NCBI RefSeq assembly: GCF_901000735.1
Contig: NC_081541.1
Location: 33,808,060-33,872,059, forward strand
Direction: 5' to 3'
Source: Corylus avellana
Taxonomy: Eukaryota > Streptophyta > Magnoliopsida > Fagales > Betulaceae
Length of the DNA: 64,000 bases
The notes under the pieces were generated by a model. The model searched no databases. It saw only the letters and a list, made by a program, of their open reading frames with translations, and was not told the DNA's origin. Each line of letters begins with the position of its first letter. Position 1 is the stretch's first letter. Positions 57,700 through 64,000 of this stretch are shown here, one piece after another. A program made the position numbers and the translations under genes.

Positions 57700-60600
57700 G
57701 GACAATGAAATAATACTTTTTGTAGATTTTATACACATGAGGATTTCTGAAATGCTCTTTTCGAAACACTCCAAACCTATTCCCGAGGTTGAATTCTTTT
57801 TTTCTTTTTCCCTCCAAAAGCTTGCTTCTCTTCCTTTTCTTCTTCTTTTTTCATCTTTTACTGGAGAAAAACAAAACCAGAAAAGCTTTGACAACAAGCT
57901 TTTGCAATTGTTTCGGACCACAACTGCTGTGGCTTTGTTCATATCTGATATCGAAAACTTTAGAAAAATTACGACCAAGCAGGGATCACACTACGGAACT
58001 GGTATTCCTGTTTTGAGTTTTTTTGTCCATTTTCGCAGTTTATTTTGGTCTTTTAGTGGGTTTGCTGTATAGGGGATTGGGGTTGTTTTATGCTGCCTGT
58101 TTGTTATTTGTTATTTGTTATTTGTTGTCTCTCTAGTTGTTGTCCCTGAAGCAAGATAATATTTTTATAACAAAAACAGTGAAGACTTGTAAGGAATAAT
58201 CTCATGTAATCTATTGCTTAAACAAAAAAAAAAAAAAAAAGTTGCGGTGCAGACTTTAAATAAGGTTTTTAGTATTTTAATTTTTTTTTTTTCTATTCAA
58301 TATATTACTTTTTGTTTTTAAAAAGACACTTTAAACTAAACCTAAAATTAAGACCAAAACCTAAGAGCCAGTCAAGTGCTAATGTGTGTGTATATATATA
58401 TATATATATAAATCTTCCAACAAAATGTAATGTCTTGTTTGACTTATATAATTTTATTTCTTGTTTGTTGATGCCAGAAATATACTTTTGTAACAAAAAA
58501 AAAAAAAAATAGATAGCATTATGGACGATTCCCTTCAAAATATGAATACTCAAATAGATTGGACACCTAAAGTTGATATGGAATTTAATACCCTAGAGGA
58601 TGCATGGGAGCATTGGGAAAATTATGGAAAGCAAATGGGTTTTGGAGTGAGAAAAAAATTTATAAATAAAAGTAAGTTGGATGGAAAAGTAACATCGAGA
58701 GGATTTGTTTGTTGCAAGGAAGGTGTTCAAAGAGTAGACAAGCGGGATCATCTTTACTCTTGCCATCCAAGTGAAATAAAAACTAACTGCCATGTGCGGT
58801 TGTTTATTTCATTAGTACGAGAGACTGGGAAGTACAGGGTTTATGATTTTGTAGCTGAACATAATCATATTTTGCATCTTCAAGAAATTGTTCATATGAT
58901 GAGGTCGCATAAAAAAATGTTAGAAGTTCAATCATTTGCAATTGATTTGGCACGTGCTTTTGAAATCTCACCTAGGGCAACCCATGCGCTGATGAATGGA
59001 GAGGCTGGTGGGAGAGCAAATCTTGGATATACTGAGCTTGATCAAAAAAATTATCTTCGAACAAGACGGCAAAAGAGTTTGATATATGGTGAAGCTGGTT
59101 ACTTATTAAGGTACTTTCACGAACAACTTGCTAAAAATCCATTGTTTCAATACGCTGTCCAATTAGATAATGAGGAGTAAATGACTAACATTTTTTGGGT
59201 TGATGCTAGAATGATCATTGACTATGCCTATTTTGGTGATGTTATGACGTTGGACACTACATATGGCACGAATAAAGAATTGAGACCCTTAGTTGTCTTT
59301 ACTGGTTTTAATCACCATAGAAGAGTTGTGATTTTTTGGCCTGCACTTTTATATGATGAAACGGTAGAATCATTTAAATGGCTTTTTGAAAATTTCTTAG
59401 ATGCACATGGAGGTAAAAAGCCTCAAACAATATTTACAGATCAAGAAGCTGCAATGGCAAAGGCATTAACTGAGGTGATGCCAGACACCTGGCATGGATT
59501 GTGCACTTGGCACATAATGCAAAATTGCATCAAATATTTGGGGAATTTGATGAAGGATGGTTCTCATTTTTTACGGGACTTTAAATCTTGTATGTTTGAA
59601 TATGAAGATGAGACTGAATTTGAAAATGCTTGGAAAAAAATGATTCAGCGATATAATGGTGGGTTAGTTAGTTGGTTAGACTGTATGTACAAATTGAAGA
59701 CAAAATTGGCCAAGTGTCACATGAAGAATGCATTTACTTTGGGAGTGCGGAGTACTCAACTCAATGAAAGCTTGAATGGGGACTTGAAAGCTTACTTAAA
59801 ATCAAATTTTGGTATAGTGGAATTTTTTCAACATTTTGAGCAGGTGGTAGAGCAAAAGCGGCATAAGGCATTGGAGACTGAAAATAATGCTCGACAAAAA
59901 ATGTCCACATTGGGATTGAAGAATTCTCCTTTGTTAAAGCATGCGGCACAGACGTATACTCCTGTGATATTTGAAAAAATTCACGATGAATATGACTATA
60001 CATCAGCAATGATAATAAAACATTGCAATGAGAGTCAGTTTGTGCATGAATATATTGTTGCACTTTATGAGAAAGACAAGGAATATAAAGTAATTTTCAA
60101 CCGTGACAATAAGATAATCTTATGTAGTTGCATGAAGTTTGAAACATTTGGAATTTTGTGTTGCCATGCTTTGAAAGTTTTTAACTTGCTTGATATTAAG
60201 ATAATTCCTGATACATACATTTTGAAGAGGTGGACAAGAGAAGCAAAGAGTGGGCATATCTATGTTAAGACCAAAAATGTGGAAGAGGATGTGAATTTAA
60301 ATGTTATACAATGATATAGAAAATTGTGTCCAAGGGTGGTAAAAGCAGTCGCTGAAGCAACTGACAATGATGAGGCATATGCTGTTGTAGAGGGAATGTT
60401 AGAGGAAATGGAAAAAACATGTTCAAGATATAAAAAATTCAAGTACTACTAATAATGAAGCTCACATGTCATTGTCAAATAGCAATGAAACTACGATTCA
60501 TACCCCATATGTTGAGAATTTACTTGAAACAGTTAAAGGGATCAAAAAGAAGGAAGGTTGGAAAGGTGGAAAACGATTTAGAAGTTGGGTTGAGAATCAG

Positions 60601-61304
60601 TCAAAGAATAACACAAAAATTACAACAAAAAATAATGTTGGGGAAAAGTTTTTTCAAGTAACATTCTACCTTTATAAATTTACATTTATCTCATATGACT
60701 TATTAGATTTAATACTATAAGGTACGTTAAATTTTCTTTTTACTTACAAGAAATTAATTGTTCTCTCAACATTCAGGATGGTAACTCTAACTCACATGCA
60801 AAATGTTATTCTTGTCAGGTGAACATAATTTGAGTTTGTAGCGAAATAGCCTTAAATCATTGTAATTTTCTAATATGTCTGAATGCATTTCATGTTTGTT
60901 GTTTTTGTTAATGATATTTTATTTTGTTTTATAATATAGCGAATTGAGCAAGTGCCTTATTCAGTACCAATGATAACATCTGAAAAACCATTTGGAGATA
61001 GACCTGAAATTGGTTTCAATGAATTTCTACAGGTAAACTTACATCATACTTGAAAAAGAATAATACGTCTCATATTAAGTTGACAAGTTAAGTGCTATGC
61101 TTTTTTTAGGTAACTGATGAATTCAATCTTACACCAACAGTGCAACACCTCCTGTTGATCGTGCAAATACAAATATGAATCTCAGGAATTTCCTTGGTAA
61201 GTAACAAACTTACAAATGAAAAGAAACTTTTTAGTACTTTCTTATTAATTTGAAAATTTACTTTGATTCTGGAAACATGTTCAGGACATTGATTTTCTAT
61301 AGTC
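57700..61304 (+). pseudogene. FAR1-related sequence (FRS) gene, inactivated
   Basis: A likely 5' untranslated exon ends at 58001 (donor GT) and resumes at 58478; ATG at 58521. The frame encodes an FAR1 DNA-binding zinc domain (GFGVRKKF, RGFVCCKEG, FVAEHNHIL), a MULE transposase core (MTLDTTYGTN, FTDQEAAMAKA, CTWHIMQN) and a SWIM zinc finger (CSCMKFETFGILCCHALKV). It is broken at 59178 (TAA after DNEE, where the family has Gln or similar), at 60312 (TGA, then YRKLCPRVVKA continues in frame), and by an extra base in the A6 run at 60412-60417. Later exons include GIKKKEGWKGGKRF and one at about 60941-61033. FRS proteins are transposase-derived transcription factors of light signalling. Confident as FRS, confident as broken. 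Confidence 0.82.
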
Positions 61305-63454
61305 ACTTGAGAAGATTTCAAAGGCCCGCTATGTTGGTGCGAGTTTAAATGGTGGCGTTGGTTTTGATTTTTGGGCTTTTGGAGGGTTGGCGTTGTTTAG
61401 ATGATACTTTTGTGATTTGTGGAATCAATTCAATTTTGAAAATTATGTTACTATTGTGTGAAACTTTTTAGCCAATATGACAAGTTTTAGTCAATGTTAC
61501 TATGCAGCATATGATTATCTTAATTTCTAGATTGAGAGCTGAAATTTCAACTAAATGATCAGACCTTGTTATTCTTAGAAGACATTAGAATTTGTAGATA
61601 CTGGGATTGATGTTTGTAGAAATTGGGATATTGCTTTTGATGTATTGATATTTGGTTGTATTGAATATTGATGACAGATTTGGTAGTATTGTTGAGTATC
61701 TAGTGATCTAGCTCAAGTGCTAGAGTGGCATATTTCATCCAGGCAAGTGAACCACTCACGTGAGCTTGATTTTCATAATCATTCAAGTGAGCTTGAAATT
61801 CAAAACTAAGTGGTATCACAACACAACCCTTTAAGGATTTATAGTCTAGGAATTCTCAAATATTTGGAGACAAAGATAAAATCAAAAAACCAACGTATAG
61901 CTCAACATTCATCCTGGAATGCAAATTTCTAAAGATAGAAATCAATATCTTAATTTCATCTCCTGCCAATAGAAATGAATATAATCTGCAAGTTCTCATT
62001 TTGGCTTAAAAGTTTCAAACAACAGCAACATAATTTCAAAACACTGTATTTTTACATTTTCAAATATTTTTTGAAAAAATTTTAGTTACTGAACTAAAAA
62101 ACAGCAAATCTCTTACATCTCTGCACAATTTGATTTTTGTAACTCCATTAATGTCCACATCCGATGACTCCAACTCTTTGCGCTCATTTGTTCCTCCAAA
62201 GCCAAAAGTGTTTGATAAAGCTACTCTAATTGGCATTTTTTTTTAAGAAGTCAATGGTGCAACTCCCTGCAATGGAGCACAACCATTTAGTCATGATTGC
62301 AGAGGGTAATTGCTGATATACGTCTAAATGTTAAGAAAGCTAGAATTACGTCTTTTAAATTGCAGATATTTGAGGAAATTTCCACAAATCCTTTTTCTTT
62401 CAAGTAATATAAACCCATGATTGTTTCATTTCCATGCAAAATCCAGTAGAAAAAGATCTGGGAAATAGAGTTGGGCAACAATGAGTCAAGGGTCCCTTAC
62501 CACAACACCATAAAAGATGATTACATCATCACCTCTTGCAGGCATCCAAAACCACCAACCAATTCTATCGCAACATAAGGTCACATATGCAGGAAAACAT
62601 AGAAATAGCAAAAAATTCACACATAAACAGTAACGTAAATAGTGTCTGGGTCAGATAGATATTAACAGTAAAGAACATACTCAACGCCAGAGATCACAAA
62701 GATTACCCACAAACCCATAAAATTTCTCACTCCAAAATCACCACTTCGGATGAACACCTAACCGGTTGATTACTTCTCAACCGAAAATTCAAGAGAAAAT
62801 TAAAAACTCTTCCATTACACCCCTCTTACCACTCATTCGGCCAACACAAGAGCATCCAAAAAAAAATTCCCATTCCAGAAACAACCCAAGAAAACCTATC
62901 CAAACATTAGCAAGACTCTTCCTTCCCCCATTTGATTAAATAGAAAAAAGGCACAAAATTTCAAACTTCACCCATTCGGTTAAAAGAACACCCAAAAACC
63001 TTGAAAATTTAACAAGATAAGCGAAAGAAAAACAGAAAATGAGTGTAGAGAGTGATATTTACAACAAAAAATGAGCGAGAGCAGGGGAGAGAAGAAATAC
63101 CTAAGGCTGGAAAAATTAAACACTTACCTAGCTGGCTCCTGTTTGGACACCGAGAAACACAAGGGCCAGAATTGGGCCAAAGTCTGCCACACCAGTAGCT
63201 TTCCTCCGCACACCGACAGTGGCCAAGCCACTGTGCCTCAATCCGCACCACGATTTTCTAGAGAGGGAGGAGGGAGAGAGGGGACATAGTGATTTTTGTT
63301 TGAAATACTCAAACAAAACAAGGGGCGTTTAAATTTTGAATTTCAAATTTGTTTACACGTGGCATATTTTAGGCCGTTTGTTGTAATGGACGGCCTAGAT
63401 TATCAAAATTGGGGGCCGGCAATTTTTAAGCCATTGCCGAGGATCCCAATCCCC
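61305..63454. other. 3' flank of the FRS pseudogene, no gene seen
   Basis: No recognisable coding region. Near its right edge, 63380-63440 holds palindromic GC motifs (AGGCCGT/ACGGCCT, GCCGGCAATTT with CATTGCCG). The block ends abruptly where homology to 49255 starts. Confidence 0.4.
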
Positions 63455-64000
63455 TAAATTTCACATAATTCAGACAAATAACTGCAAAATATCACAAGCC
63501 TAAATTTGTGTCTTAAGCCTCTCAAACGTCATGTCAAAAAGATTTAGGTTCGTTTGGTGGAGTTTTTTAGAGGGTATTTTTAATTATGATATAATATAAA
63601 TGTAAAAATAATTTATGAGTATTTTGTGTTTTAAGTCATTTATTAATACTTTTTATTTTTTGCTTAAAAATGTTGACAAACGAGCACCCCAAACATCTAC
63701 CCAGGCTACCCTCCCTCCGACATGGGATTACTTGAGTATTGATATACAAAGTTTGAAAGATAAAGTGAACTTATGCAATAAGCAAATTAGGGTCTTTTAG
63801 AAAAATAAGCAAATATAAAAATAACTTTAAAGAATTGTTTTCCTCAGAAGAAGAAAAAAATAAAAACACTGTTGTAAAAAATATTTATTTCTGTCGCCCG
63901 ATAAATATCAGGCTTGGTAGTCTCACTGGGTTTAACAATCCGAATATCTAATCCACTCAGCATAACCCATTTAATATAAAAAAGAAATCACTAAAACAGT
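63455..64000. repeat. Segmental duplicate B, right part (runs off the window)
   Basis: Near-identical to 49255-49860, including CTAAATTTCACATAATTCA, TTTGTGTCTTAAGCCTCTCA and GATTTAGGTTCGTTTGGTGG, with small indels. Confidence 0.8.

Noticed and set aside
57698..58072. 124-codon + strand frame before the FRS gene
   Set aside because: It reads across a plausible 5' untranslated exon and into its donor (58001|58002), and encodes only low-complexity Phe/Ser/Leu.
63009..63316. Small minus-strand frames with Cys/Trp-rich sequence near 63100-63300
   Set aside because: No domain, no splice context and no supporting neighbours; could be an untranslated leader of an unseen gene.

Overview
This is plant nuclear DNA, most likely from a woody eudicot. 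Genes are split by many GT-AG introns, and gene-poor AT-rich stretches are filled with short DNA transposons (MULE- and hAT-type), TRIM/LTR remnants and long A/T or TA runs. The families present (G-type lectin receptor kinases, MATE, CRM, Mei2-type RRM, FAR1-related) are typical of angiosperms. I cannot name the species; a rosid such as a Fagales tree is only a guess. One 100-base run of N (20926-21025) marks an assembly gap.

Layout. 1-1950: last four exons of a MATE transporter (+). 3628-19565: a tandem array of five units of about 2.7-3.7 kb. Each unit carries, on the minus strand, the same truncated copy of a gene resembling the splicing factor SR45/RNPS1 (SR-rich first exon plus an RRM spread over three small exons), and each has a nested ~165-bp repeat upstream of it. 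20338-22651: a composite hAT element containing the gap, with one part present twice. 22806-23650 (-): a kelch-type gene broken by one frameshift. 24783-27214 (-): a CRM-domain RNA-binding protein. 28690-43800: a direct duplication of about 7.6 kb, each copy with one complete G-type lectin S-receptor-like kinase (+), each copy later hit by different transposons. 44969-46350 (-): a Mei2 C-terminal-RRM protein with a PAM2 motif. 50435-55857 (-): a nine-exon plastid-type FGGY sugar kinase (D-ribulose kinase/XK-1 type). 57700-61304 (+): a FAR1-related (MULE-transposase-derived) gene inactivated by two nonsense changes and a frameshift, lying inside a duplicated segment whose unsplit partner is at 48690-49860.

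These are independent plant genes and not an operon or a single pathway. The biologically coherent pieces are the receptor-kinase pair, which may act in cell-surface recognition, and the SR45-like array, which looks like a locally amplified gene fragment with splice sites still largely preserved. That array is the least ordinary structure here. Because the two receptor-kinase copies supply empty sites for each other, several transposon insertions can be ordered in time and their target-site duplications read directly.
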